A stretch of 64,000 nt of DNA from Cellulomonas chengniuliangii (GTDB lineage: Bacteria > Actinomycetota > Actinomycetes > Actinomycetales > Cellulomonadaceae). Location of the stretch: positions 1,922,001-1,986,000 of the forward strand of contig NZ_CP101988.1 in the NCBI RefSeq assembly GCF_024508335.1, in the 5' to 3' direction. Numbering within the stretch: the first letter of the stretch is position 1; every line of letters starts with the position of its first letter. Of the stretch, positions 41,436 to 49,399 are shown in pieces. The position numbers and the translations under genes are program-made. Under the pieces are notes generated by a model. It was given only the letters and a program-made list of their open reading frames with translations. It was not told the DNA's origin and ran no database searches.

Positions 41436-42604
41436 CGGACGCCACCCGCCCTACCCGCGTGTTCCTCGACGCCGGAGGCCGCGCGCCGGTGCTTCCCGCC
41501 GCTCGCGAGGCCTTCCTGCAGGCGCTCGACGAAGGCTGGGCCGACCCCCGCAGGCTGCACTCGGAAGGCCGCCGCGCCCGCCTGCTGCTCGACGGCGCAC
41601 GCGAGGCCATCGCCGCCGCGGTCGGCGCGCGGGCCGAGGAGGTGGACCTCCACGGCTCGCACACCCTCGCCCTGCACGCCGGCGTGCGGGCGGTGGCGCG
41701 TGGGCGCCGCCGCGCCGGGCGCGACCTGGTGGTGTCGGCGGTCGAGCGCGCGGCGGTGCTGGAGGCCGCGGCGTTCTCCGCGGCGCAGCCCTGGGGCGGC
41801 GATCGGGGCCGGCGCGTCGACGTGCCGGTCGACCGGCTGGGCAGGGTCGACCTCAACGCGTGGGCCGCGGCGGTCGGCGCGCCCGGTGTCGCGGTCGCCG
41901 CCCTGCAGCACGCGAGCGGGGAGGTCGGCTCGACCCAGCCGGTCGAGGCCGCGCACGATCTGGCGCGCCGGTCGGGCGTGCCGCTGCTGGTGGACGCCGG
42001 CGCGAGCCTCGGGCACGTGCCGGTGGGCGGCTCATGGGACGTGCTCGCCGCCGACCCGGCCGACTGGGGAGCGCTCGGCGGCGTGGGTGTGCTGGTCACG
42101 CGCGCCGGGGTGCGCCGGGCGACCGACTGGCCCGAGGACGAGGACCGCTGGTCCCCGGGCGGGGTGAGCGTTCCCGCTGCGCTCGCCGCCGCGGTGGCCC
42201 TGCAGGACGCGCTGCGCACTGCGCCATCGGACGAAGGCCGGCGCCGGGATCTGGTGCGCCGCGTCCGGGAGCGCGTCGCCGCCGAGGCGCCGGACGTGGA
42301 GGTGGTGGGCGACCCGGAAGGGCGGCTCCCCCACGTGGTCACGTTCTCGTGCCTGTACGTCGACGGCGAGGCGCTGGTCGGCGAGCTCGACCGGCTGGGG
42401 TTCGCCGTCGGCTCCGGATCGGCGTGCACCTCCAGCGCCCTCGAGCCGAGCCACGTGCTGGCCGCCATGGGCGTGCTCACCCACGGGAACGTGCGGCTGG
42501 CCCTGCCCCGCGACGTGCGCGCCGAGGACGTCGAACGGTTCTGCGACGTCCTGCCGGGGGCCGTGGCGAAGGTCCGCGAGGCCCTCGGGGTGCAGGGCCT
42601 GTGA
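41432..42604 (+). CDS. Cysteine-desulfurase-like protein lacking the PLP lysine
   Basis: 390 aa, class V aminotransferase/NifS-IscS fold. Recognised by RVFLDAGGRAPVLPAAREAF at the start, GEVGSTQPVEAAHDL, PLLVDAGASLGHVPV, and a C-terminal active-site loop GSGSACTSSALEPSHVLAAMG with the persulfide Cys. The segment that should read S-x-H-K reads AADPADW, and the whole protein has only one Lys, in the last 20 residues, so no Schiff-base lysine exists. The PLP-stacking His (EH) is Arg and the VDAxQ glutamine is Ala. Either the protein is a pseudoenzyme that only carries sulfur, or it works without PLP. The stop overlaps tusA (GTGA). The GTG start follows GGAG. Confidence 0.8.
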   Translation: MTDATRPTRVFLDAGGRAPVLPAAREAFLQALDEGWADPRRLHSEGRRARLLLDGAREAIAAAVGARAEEVDLHGSHTLALHAGVRAVARGRRRAGRDLVVSAVERAAVLEAAAFSAAQPWGGDRGRRVDVPVDRLGRVDLNAWAAAVGAPGVAVAALQHASGEVGSTQPVEAAHDLARRSGVPLLVDAGASLGHVPVGGSWDVLAADPADWGALGGVGVLVTRAGVRRATDWPEDEDRWSPGGVSVPAALAAAVALQDALRTAPSDEGRRRDLVRRVRERVAAEAPDVEVVGDPEGRLPHVVTFSCLYVDGEALVGELDRLGFAVGSGSACTSSALEPSHVLAAMGVLTHGNVRLALPRDVRAEDVERFCDVLPGAVAKVREALGVQGL

Positions 42605-42861
42605 CCGGCGAGGCGACGGTCGACGCGCGCGGGCTCCGGTGCCCGATGCCGGTGATCCGCCTGGCCAAGGCAGCCCGGGACCTGCCAGACGGCGCCGTGG
42701 TCACCGTGCTCGCCACGGACCCGGCGGCGCGCCACGACGTGCCCGCCTGGGCCCGGATGCGGGGCCACACGCTGCTCGGCGTCGAGGACGCGGCCGAGGG
42801 CGTCACCGCGATCTCGGTCCGCCTGGGCCCGCCCCCTCCACCGGCCCCCGACGCACGATGA
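42601..42861 (+). CDS. tusA: TusA-family sulfur carrier protein
   Basis: 86 aa. TusA/SirA fold with the sulfur-carrying Cys in GLRCPMPVIRLAKA (Cys near residue 14) and the usual VVTVLATDPAARHDVPAWARMRGH. In E. coli TusA takes persulfide from IscS for tRNA thiolation. Here it is coupled by a 4-base overlap to a desulfurase-like protein without the PLP lysine, so the persulfide source must be another desulfurase or a different chemistry. A long hairpin terminator overlaps its stop. Confidence 0.92.
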   Translation: MTGEATVDARGLRCPMPVIRLAKAARDLPDGAVVTVLATDPAARHDVPAWARMRGHTLLGVEDAAEGVTAISVRLGPPPPPAPDAR

Positions 42862-42893
42862 GCCCGGCGCCGCAAGGGCGCCGGGCTCATCGT
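42855..42893. terminator. Bidirectional terminator between tusA and erpA
   Basis: Perfect 16-17-bp stem, CGATGAGCCCGGCGCC (42856-42871) and its complement (42877-42892), with a 5-base loop. It overlaps the tusA stop and lies between convergent genes. Confidence 0.85.
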
Positions 42894-42921
42894 CGGGCGT
42901 CCACGCGGGACGCCGGCCGCC

Positions 42922-43272
42922 TCAGCCGAACGAGCCGCCGCAGGCGCAGGAGCTGCCCGCGTTCGGGTTGTCGATCGTGAAGCCCTGCTTCTCGATGGTG
43001 TCCGCGAAGTCGATCGTCGCGCCGTCCAGGTAGGGGACGCTCATGCGGTCCACGACGACCTCGACGCCGTCGTAGTCCCGCAGCGCGTCGCCGTCCAGGA
43101 CCCGCTCGTCGAAGTAGAGCTGGTAGATCAGGCCCGAGCAGCCACCGGGCTGCACGGCGACCCGAAGTCGCAGGTCGTCACGGCCCTCCTGCTCGAGCAG
43201 GCTGCGGACCTTGTCCGCGGCGACGTCGGTCAGGTTGACGCCGTGCGTGGCGGTCTCGGTGGTCTCGCTCAT
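42922..43272 (-). CDS. erpA: A-type iron-sulfur cluster insertion protein
   Basis: 116 aa, HesB/IscA/ErpA family. Three cluster ligands are visible: Cys in PGGCSGLIYQL and the pair in GSSCACGGSF at the C-terminus. It transfers Fe-S clusters to apoproteins. In this window QcrA and NadA need such clusters. A GGAGAG ribosome-binding site lies just before ATG 43272. Transcribed convergently to tusA. Confidence 0.95.
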   Translation of the reverse strand: MSETTETATHGVNLTDVAADKVRSLLEQEGRDDLRLRVAVQPGGCSGLIYQLYFDERVLDGDALRDYDGVEVVVDRMSVPYLDGATIDFADTIEKQGFTIDNPNAGSSCACGGSFG

Positions 43273-43442
43273 GGTCTCTCCAGGCCTCGATGAAAGGGTC
43301 GAGTGGTGCGGGCGCTTCCGTCGATCTCGTCAACAGCGCCGTGCGACAAGTTGTTCCCACCCTACGCCGCGGCGCCTAGGACCCTCAGCACCAGCCGCCG
43401 CACGTCGCGCGCGAGCGGGGCGGGCGAGCAGGCGGACGGGGC

Positions 43443-44621
43443 TCAGCGGGACCAGGTCTGCGCGACCCGCGCCGCGCGGCGCCGCAGCGCCCCCGCCGGG
43501 TCGTTGAGGGACTCCGCCACCTGGGCGGGGCTCTGCGCGACGGCGTAGACGCCCGCGATGCCCGCGGCGCCCCATTCCCGGCGCCCGACGTCGACCTGCC
43601 CGGCGATGACAACGGCCGGGACGGCGGCGGCGAGGGCGCGCTCGGCGACCGCCGCGACCACCTTCCCGTGCAGGGACTGCCAGTCGAACCGGCCCTCGCC
43701 GGTGACGACCACGTCGGCCTCCCCCACCTGCCGCGCCAGGCCGACAGCGTCGGCGACCAACGCCGAGCCCGGCGCCAGCCGCGCGCCGAGCAGCGAGAGC
43801 CCGAAGCCGAGCCCGCCCGCGGCGCCGGCCCCGGGAGCCGAGGCGAGGCGCGGGGCGGGCGCCGCCGAGCGGGCGAGGAGATCGGGGCGCACCGCGTCGC
43901 CCAGGGCGGCCACGGCGAGGTGGGCGAAGTGGCCCAGCGCCCGCTCCAGGTCCTGGGCCTGCTCGGCGGAGGCGCCCTTCTGCGCCGCGAAGCCCGCGCT
44001 GGCGCCGTGCAGGCCCAGCAGCGGCACATCGACGTCGCACGCCACGAGGATCTCCACGCCGCGGAGGCCGGCCCGCACCGCGGCCAGCCCTGCCAGGTCC
44101 GCGGGGCCGACGCCGCCGAGCCCTCCACCGCCACCCGCGAGGACGGAGCCGGGCTCCCCCACGCCGAGCTCCGCGAGCATCCCGGCGCCCGCGTCGTTCG
44201 TCGCCGAGCCGCCCAGCCCCACGACGACCCGCCGCGCGCCGGAGTCGACCGCGGCCCGGAGGAGCATGCCGATCCCCGCCGACGACGTGCGGGTGGGGTC
44301 ACGGCGCTCGGGCGGCACCACCTGCAGCCCGATGGCGTGCGCCGACTCGATGTACGCGGTCCGCGCCCCGTCGGGGCCGTCCACCACGAGGAGCGCGGCC
44401 GGGACCGGCTCACCGAGCGGCGACGAGACCGTCACCGAGTGCAGCTCGCCGCCCAGGTGGGCGCGCAGCGCGTCGAGGAAGCCGGGGCCGCCGTCCGCCA
44501 TCGGGCAGCGCACCAGCGCGTCGCCCGGCGCTGCCTGCGCCCAGCCCTCGCTGATCGCGTCGGCAGCCTGCTGGGCCGTCAAGGTGTCGCCGAAGCCGTC
44601 CGGGGCGATGAGCACGCGCAT
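43443..44621 (-). CDS. Glycerate kinase
   Basis: 392 aa, type-1 glycerate kinase (GarK/GlxK fold), making 2- or 3-phosphoglycerate from glycerate and ATP. Signatures: MRVLIAPDGFGDTLTAQQAADAI, CPMADGGPGFLDAL, GLGGSATNDAGAGML, ADVVVTGEGRFDWQSLHGK and PAVVIAGQV. The usual family motif 'APDSFKGSL' reads APDGFGDTL here: the K is missing, which may affect substrate binding. ATG 44621 is preceded by CATCAT and six bases, a possible leaderless promoter. Divergent from nadA. Confidence 0.9.
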   Translation of the reverse strand: MRVLIAPDGFGDTLTAQQAADAISEGWAQAAPGDALVRCPMADGGPGFLDALRAHLGGELHSVTVSSPLGEPVPAALLVVDGPDGARTAYIESAHAIGLQVVPPERRDPTRTSSAGIGMLLRAAVDSGARRVVVGLGGSATNDAGAGMLAELGVGEPGSVLAGGGGGLGGVGPADLAGLAAVRAGLRGVEILVACDVDVPLLGLHGASAGFAAQKGASAEQAQDLERALGHFAHLAVAALGDAVRPDLLARSAAPAPRLASAPGAGAAGGLGFGLSLLGARLAPGSALVADAVGLARQVGEADVVVTGEGRFDWQSLHGKVVAAVAERALAAAVPAVVIAGQVDVGRREWGAAGIAGVYAVAQSPAQVAESLNDPAGALRRRAARVAQTWSR

Positions 44622-44698
44622 CGGGCGATGATGGCACGCGCAGTGCGTGGGACCTGCCGCCCGGCGACCTCTCCCGGCCTTGTGGGAGGATCGGCCGC

Positions 44699-45904
44699 GT
44701 GAGCCTCACCGTCACCCCGCCGTCCGCCTTCAACGAGCCGGCGCCGTCTGCGCTGCTGCTGCTCGGTCGTGGCGCCGACCTGGCCTCTGAACGCGGGGTC
44801 GAGTGCCCCGGCGACCTGCCAGCGGCCAGTGACCCCGACCTCGTCGACCGGGCCCGGGCGGCCCGCGCCGCGCTCGGCGACCGGGCGTTCGTGCTCGGCC
44901 ACCACTACCAGCGCGACGAGGTCATCGACTTCGCCGACGTCACGGGCGACTCGTTCAAGCTCGCGCGCGAGGCGGCCGCCCGCCCGGAGGCCGAGTTCAT
45001 CCTCTTCTGCGGCGTCCACTTCATGGCGGAGTCCGCGGACATCCTGACCTCTGACGCGCAGCAGGTCGTGCTCCCGGACCTCGCCGCCGGCTGCTCGATG
45101 GCGGACATGGCCGCCATCCACCAGGTCGAGGACGCCTGGGACGTGCTGCTGGACGCCGGCGTGGCCGAGGACACCGTGCCGGTCACGTACATGAACTCCT
45201 CGGCGGCGATCAAGGCGTTCACCGGCCGGCACGGGGGGACGGTCTGCACGTCGTCCAACGCGCACGTCGCCCTGCGCTGGGCCTTCGACCGCGTCGGCGG
45301 CGTGGAGGGCTCCGGCAAGGTGCTGTTCATGCCCGACCAGCACCTCGGCCGCAACACCGCGGTGCGCCAGCTGGGACTGTCGCTGGACGACTGCGTCGTC
45401 TTCGACCCCCGCAAGCCCGGCGGCGGGCTCACTGCCCAGGAGCTGCGGGACGCCCGGATGATCCTGTGGCGGGGGCACTGCTCCGTGCACGGGCGGTTCA
45501 CCGAGCGCAACGTGGTCGAGGCCCGAGCGGCCGTCCCGGGGATCAACGTGATCGTGCACCCGGAGTGCCGCCACGAGGTCGTCGCAGCGGCCGACCAGGT
45601 GGGCTCGACCGAGCACATCATCAAGGCGCTGGACGCGGCCGAGCCCGGCTCGGCGTGGGCGATCGGCACCGAGCTGAACCTGGTCCGGCGCCTCGCGAAC
45701 GCCCACCCGGACAAGCAGGTGCACTACCTGGACTCGACGGTGTGCTTCTGCTCCACGATGAACCGCATCGACCTGCCGCACCTCGTGTGGGCCATGGAGT
45801 CGCTCGTGGCGGGCAGGGTCGTCAACCGCATCGTCGTCGACCCCGACGACGCCCGCTGGGCACGCGCCGCCCTGGACCAGATGCTGGCGCTGCCCGGGAT
45901 CTGA
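44699..45904 (+). CDS. nadA: Quinolinate synthase
   Basis: 401 aa. Makes quinolinate from iminoaspartate and dihydroxyacetone phosphate for NAD synthesis. The three 4Fe-4S ligands can be placed: Cys in LFCGVHFMAES (about 104), Cys in VHPECRHE (about 288), and a Cys in STVCFCSTMNRI (about 350). HHYQRDEV, GCSMADM, CTSSNAH and FMPDQHLGRN are typical. GGGAGG precedes the GTG at 44699. nadB and nadC are not in the window. Needs Fe-S delivery, which nearby erpA could provide. Confidence 0.97.
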   Translation: MSLTVTPPSAFNEPAPSALLLLGRGADLASERGVECPGDLPAASDPDLVDRARAARAALGDRAFVLGHHYQRDEVIDFADVTGDSFKLAREAAARPEAEFILFCGVHFMAESADILTSDAQQVVLPDLAAGCSMADMAAIHQVEDAWDVLLDAGVAEDTVPVTYMNSSAAIKAFTGRHGGTVCTSSNAHVALRWAFDRVGGVEGSGKVLFMPDQHLGRNTAVRQLGLSLDDCVVFDPRKPGGGLTAQELRDARMILWRGHCSVHGRFTERNVVEARAAVPGINVIVHPECRHEVVAAADQVGSTEHIIKALDAAEPGSAWAIGTELNLVRRLANAHPDKQVHYLDSTVCFCSTMNRIDLPHLVWAMESLVAGRVVNRIVVDPDDARWARAALDQMLALPGI

Positions 45905-45935
45905 CCGACCGAGGCCCCACGTCGAGAGGAACGCC

Positions 45936-46535
45936 ATGCCGACCGGACGACCGCTGCGGGTGGGCATCTTCGTGTTCGACGACTGCGAGGAGCTCGACGT
46001 CGTCGGGCCCTACGAGGTCCTGGCGGCCTGGGCCCGGCGCTCGCCGCTGCGGCCGCAGGTCGTGACCTTCTCCGCCGATGGCGGCGGAGTGCGGTGCGCG
46101 AAGGGCCTGCGCCTGGTGCCGGACCACGGGGCCGCCGATGTGGGGCCCCTGCACGTCCTGGTCCATCCGGGAGGGGGCGGCGCCCGCGCCCTCGCGCGGG
46201 ACGCCGCGCACCTCGACTGGCTGCGCGGGCTCCGATCCGAGACGCCCCTGGTCGCGAGCGTCTGCACGGGCGCGCTGGTGCTCGCGGCGGCCGGCCTGCT
46301 CTCTGGGCGCCCGGCGACGACGCACTGGCGCGCGTTCGACGAGCTCGCGGCCCTCGACCCCACGGTGCTGCGCGACACCGAGTCCCGGTTCGTGGACGAC
46401 GGCGACGTGGTGACCTCAGCCGGCGTCTCGGCGGGCATCGACATGGCCCTGCACCTCGTCTCCCGGCTCGACTCCCCGGAGGAGGCTCACCTGGTGCGCC
46501 TGGACCTGCAGTACGACCCCGCGCCCACCGTCTAG
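45936..46535 (+). CDS. DJ-1/PfpI family protein
   Basis: 199 aa, class I glutamine-amidotransferase-like DJ-1/PfpI fold. The N-terminal VGIFVFDDCEELDVVGPYEVL and the nucleophile elbow SVCTGALVLAAAGLLSGRPATTHW (Cys near residue 111) match the isonitrile hydratase/AraC-N-terminal subgroup. No helix-turn-helix follows. The substrate is not predictable. GAGAGG precedes the ATG, and the gene lies 31 bases after nadA, likely in the same transcript. Confidence 0.88.
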   Translation: MPTGRPLRVGIFVFDDCEELDVVGPYEVLAAWARRSPLRPQVVTFSADGGGVRCAKGLRLVPDHGAADVGPLHVLVHPGGGGARALARDAAHLDWLRGLRSETPLVASVCTGALVLAAAGLLSGRPATTHWRAFDELAALDPTVLRDTESRFVDDGDVVTSAGVSAGIDMALHLVSRLDSPEEAHLVRLDLQYDPAPTV

Positions 46536-46619
46536 CCTGACCGTCCGGCCACGCGGCCCGTCCGCGCCCCGGCGCCCGCACCGCCGCCAGCCCCAGCCGC
46601 ACGACCCGAGGACGTGACC

Positions 46620-46682
46620 ATGCCGCTGCACGACGCGCCCCGCGTGCCCGCCCCATCAGCCAACGACCGGACCGCCTCATGA
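46620..46682 (+). CDS. Possible 20-aa upstream ORF before the thioesterase
   Basis: ATG at 46620 with GAGGAC about 8 bases upstream, 20 codons (MPLHDAPRVPAPSANDRTAS), and a TGA that overlaps the next ATG (ATGA). The thioesterase start itself has no Shine-Dalgarno, so this short frame may load ribosomes for it. No conservation can be tested here. Confidence 0.3.
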   Translation: MPLHDAPRVPAPSANDRTAS

Positions 46683-47311
46683 ACCGGCTCGTGAGGCTGC
46701 TCCTCGTGTGGCTGGCCGCCCGGAGGTCACTGCGCACCACCCCGCCGCACGAGCGCCCCTCAGGGCTCGACGAGTACCGCACGCCGATGCGGGTCATGCC
46801 CAACGACCTCGACCTGCTGCGGCACATGAACAACGGCGTGTTCTTCACCCTGCTCGACATCGGGCGGGTGGACCTGCTGGTGCGCAGCGGCGCCCAGCAC
46901 GCTGTGCGAAGCCAGGGCTGGTACCCGGTCGTGGTGGGCGAGTCCATCCGCTTCCGACGCTCGCTCACACTCTGGGAGCGGTTCGAGATCGTCACCCGGG
47001 TGCTCGGCTGGGACGAGCGGATCGTGTACCTCGAGCAGCGGTTCGAGCGGGCCGGGCGCGATGGCCGCCCCGAGGTGGTGGCCGAGGCGTGGATCGTCGC
47101 CCGGTTCCTGCGCCGCACGGGCGGCGCCGTCCCGGCGGGCGACGTCGCCGCCGCGTTCGGACTGGACGGGCCCTCGCCGCAGGCCCCGGAGGCCGTGCTG
47201 GCCTGGTCGCGGTCGCTCGACCTCGCGCATCGCCCGACGGACGCGTCGCCCGACGGGCACGCCGACGCGCGCGAGCCCGAAGCGCCGGGCCCCGCCTCGA
47301 CGCCCGCCTGA
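46679..47311 (+). CDS. Hotdog-fold acyl-CoA thioesterase
   Basis: 210 aa, 4HBT/YbgC-like family. Core segments: YRTPMRVMPNDLDLLRHMNNGVFFTLLDIGRVDLL, with Asp and the HMNN motif typical of acyl-CoA thioesterases, VVVGESIRFRRSLTLWERFEI and VVAEAWIVARFLRR. The first ~25 residues form a hydrophobic/basic helix that could bind the membrane. The last 45 residues are a low-complexity tail. It hydrolyses acyl-CoA; chain length is unknown. The start has no ribosome-binding site and is probably coupled to the short upstream frame. Confidence 0.85.
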   Translation: MNRLVRLLLVWLAARRSLRTTPPHERPSGLDEYRTPMRVMPNDLDLLRHMNNGVFFTLLDIGRVDLLVRSGAQHAVRSQGWYPVVVGESIRFRRSLTLWERFEIVTRVLGWDERIVYLEQRFERAGRDGRPEVVAEAWIVARFLRRTGGAVPAGDVAAAFGLDGPSPQAPEAVLAWSRSLDLAHRPTDASPDGHADAREPEAPGPASTPA

Positions 47312-47321
47312 GCCGACGTCG

Positions 47322-47349
47322 CGGCGCCGCCCCGCGGGGAGCGGCGCCG
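47322..47349. terminator. Hairpin between thioesterase and M20 dipeptidase genes
   Basis: 9-bp stem CGGCGCCGC (47322-47330) with GCGGCGCCG (47341-47349), loop of 10 bases, between convergent genes. Confidence 0.55.
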
Positions 47350-47356
47350 TCGGGCC

Positions 47357-48739
47357 TCAGCGCTGAGCGAGCCGGTCGAGCAGGAGCGCCTCGGCCAGCA
47401 CGACCCGCTCGAGCTCGCCGAGGTCCTGCGACTCGTTCGCCCCGTGCGCCCTGCACTCCGGGTCCTCGACGCCCGTCACCAGGATCGCGGCCTCCGGGAA
47501 GACCTCGAGCAGGTCGGCGATGAAGGGGATCGACCCGCCGAGCCCGATGTCGACGGACGGCGTGCCCCAGGACTCCGCGAAGGCCCACCGGGCCACCTGC
47601 ATCGCCTCGGAGTCCACCGGTGCCTGGAACGGCCGGCCCCGCTCGCCGTCCCGCACGGTCACGCGGGCCCCGAACGGGGCGTGGCCCTCGAGGTGCGCGC
47701 GGAGCGCCGCCTGGGCGGCGGCCGGGTCCTGCCCTGGCGGGATCCGCAGCGACAGGCGCGCGGTGGCCCGCGGCGCGAGGGTGTTGGAGGACTGGGCGAC
47801 GCTCGTGGCGTCGAAGCCGATGACGGACAGCGCGGGCTTGGTCCACAGGCGGGCGCTGATCGACCCGGTGCCGACCAGCTCGGAGCCCGGCAGCACCGTC
47901 GCGTCGGAGCGGAAGTCCGCCTCGTCGTAGTCGACCTCGGGCGGCGCGCCCGTGACGAGCCCGTCGACGGCGACGTCGCCGTTCTCGTCGTGCAGTGTCG
48001 CGATGAGCCGCGCGAGCAGGGTCACGGCGTCCAGCACGGGCCCGCCGAACATCCCGGAGTGCACCGCGTGCTCGAGCACCGCGACCTCGACGTCGAGGTC
48101 GACCAGGCCGCGCAGCGACGTGGTCAGCGCAGGCGTGCCGACCTTCCAGTTGGAGGAGTCGGCCACGACGATCACGTCGGCCGCGAGCTCGTCGCGGTGG
48201 GCGTGCAGGAACTGGGCGAAGGTCGGGGAGCCGATCTCCTCCTCCCCCTCGATGAAGAGCGTCACCCCGACGCCGAGCTCGTCCCCCAGCACGCGCAGCG
48301 CGCCGATGTGGGCGATGATCCCGGCCTTGTCGTCGGAGGCTCCGCGGCCGTAGAGACGGCCGTCGCGCTCGACGGGCTCGAAGGGCGGGCTGACCCACGC
48401 GGCGAGGTCGCCGGGCGGCTGCACGTCGTGGTGGGCGTAGAGCAGCACAGTCGGAGCGCCGTCCGGCCCGGGTCGGCGCGCGACCACCGCGGGACGCCCG
48501 GGGGCGCCATCAGGGCCGTCGACCGACAGGATCCGCACGTCGTCCACGCCCGCGCCGCGGAGCAGCCCGGCGACCGCCTCGGCGCTCGCTTGGACCTGCG
48601 CCTGGTCGAACGCGGGACTGGACACGCTGGGAATCCGCACCAGCGCCTCGAGGTCAGACCGCAGGTCGCCGAATGCCTCGGCGACGCGTCCGCGCAGCGC
48701 GGCGACTCGGTCAGGGGCAGGAGCAGGTGGGATCGTCAC
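47357..48739 (-). CDS. M20-family dipeptidase
   Basis: 460 aa, metallopeptidase family M20 (ArgE/DapE/CNDP-like). Zinc ligands and catalytic residues are visible: YAHHDVQPPGD (His, Asp), GRGASDDKAG (bridging Asp), EGEEEIGSP (catalytic Glu and Glu ligand), ADSSNW (Asp ligand) and RAHGANES near the C-terminus (His ligand). The M20 dimerisation domain occupies the middle, VHSGMFGGPVLDAV. No signal peptide, so cytoplasmic; likely cleaves dipeptides. GTG start at 48739. It is divergent from DUF3043. Confidence 0.93.
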   Translation of the reverse strand: MTIPPAPAPDRVAALRGRVAEAFGDLRSDLEALVRIPSVSSPAFDQAQVQASAEAVAGLLRGAGVDDVRILSVDGPDGAPGRPAVVARRPGPDGAPTVLLYAHHDVQPPGDLAAWVSPPFEPVERDGRLYGRGASDDKAGIIAHIGALRVLGDELGVGVTLFIEGEEEIGSPTFAQFLHAHRDELAADVIVVADSSNWKVGTPALTTSLRGLVDLDVEVAVLEHAVHSGMFGGPVLDAVTLLARLIATLHDENGDVAVDGLVTGAPPEVDYDEADFRSDATVLPGSELVGTGSISARLWTKPALSVIGFDATSVAQSSNTLAPRATARLSLRIPPGQDPAAAQAALRAHLEGHAPFGARVTVRDGERGRPFQAPVDSEAMQVARWAFAESWGTPSVDIGLGGSIPFIADLLEVFPEAAILVTGVEDPECRAHGANESQDLGELERVVLAEALLLDRLAQR

Positions 48740-48761
48740 AAGAGCCCACCGTACTCTCGAC

Positions 48762-48767
48762 TACTCT
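48762..48767 (+). promoter_or_regulatory. Candidate -10 box for leaderless DUF3043 mRNA
   Basis: TACTCT, six bases before the GTG at 48774. No separate Shine-Dalgarno is evident. Confidence 0.4.
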
Positions 48768-48773
48768 GGTGGG

Positions 48774-49379
48774 GTGTTCGGACGCAGCAAGGACGACCAG
48801 GCCCTCACCGGCGGCATCAGCCCTGAGCCCGTGAGCCCCGCCGCATCGGCGGAGCCCGGCAAGGGGCGGCCCACCCCCAAGCGGAAGCAGGCCGAGGCCG
48901 CGAACAAGCGCCCCCTGGTGCCGAACGACCGCAAGGCCGCCGCGAAGAGCGCGAAGGCGCAGGCCCGGGCACAGCGCGAGCGCGAGTTCGCCGCGATGCA
49001 GTCCGGCGACGAGCGCTACATGCCCGCCAAGGACCGCGGGCCGGTCCGCCGGTACATCCGCGACTACGTCGACGCGCGGTGGAGCCTCGGCGAGTTCTTC
49101 CTGCCCGCAGCCCTGGGCCTCATCGTGCTCCAGATGGTGCTCGCCGGTGTCAGCGCCGAGGCGTCGGTGCTCGCGCTCGTGCTGCTCTACACGTTCGTGC
49201 TCGCGATGATCGTCGACGGGTTCATCATGTGGCGCGGGCTGAAGAAGCGCCTGGTCGCGAAGTTCGGCGAGGAGGCGATCCCCAAGGGAGCCACCATGTA
49301 CGCGGTGCTGCGCGTCTTCCAGCTGCGCCCGTCCCGCCTGCCGAAGCCCCAGGTCAAGCACGGTCAGCGACCCTCCTGA
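48774..49379 (+). CDS. DUF3043 membrane protein
   Basis: 201 aa, actinobacterial DUF3043 family. A basic, disordered N-terminal half (KGRPTPKRKQAEAANKRPL) leads to RRYIRDYVDARWSLGEFFLPAALGLIVLQMV and a second helix LALVLLYTFVLAMIVDGFIMWRGLKKRL: two membrane helices with both ends cytoplasmic. The function is not known. The GTG start is supported by a TACTCT -10 box six bases upstream. Confidence 0.88.
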   Translation: MFGRSKDDQALTGGISPEPVSPAASAEPGKGRPTPKRKQAEAANKRPLVPNDRKAAAKSAKAQARAQREREFAAMQSGDERYMPAKDRGPVRRYIRDYVDARWSLGEFFLPAALGLIVLQMVLAGVSAEASVLALVLLYTFVLAMIVDGFIMWRGLKKRLVAKFGEEAIPKGATMYAVLRVFQLRPSRLPKPQVKHGQRPS

Positions 49380-49387
49380 CCCGCGGA

Positions 49388-49393
49388 TAAAGT
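49388..49393 (+). promoter_or_regulatory. Candidate -10 box for leaderless aldo/keto reductase mRNA
   Basis: TAAAGT followed by GGCGGG and the ATG at 49400. Same layout as the DUF3043 promoter (TACTCT, GGTGGG, GTG). Confidence 0.4.
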
Positions 49394-49399
49394 GGCGGG

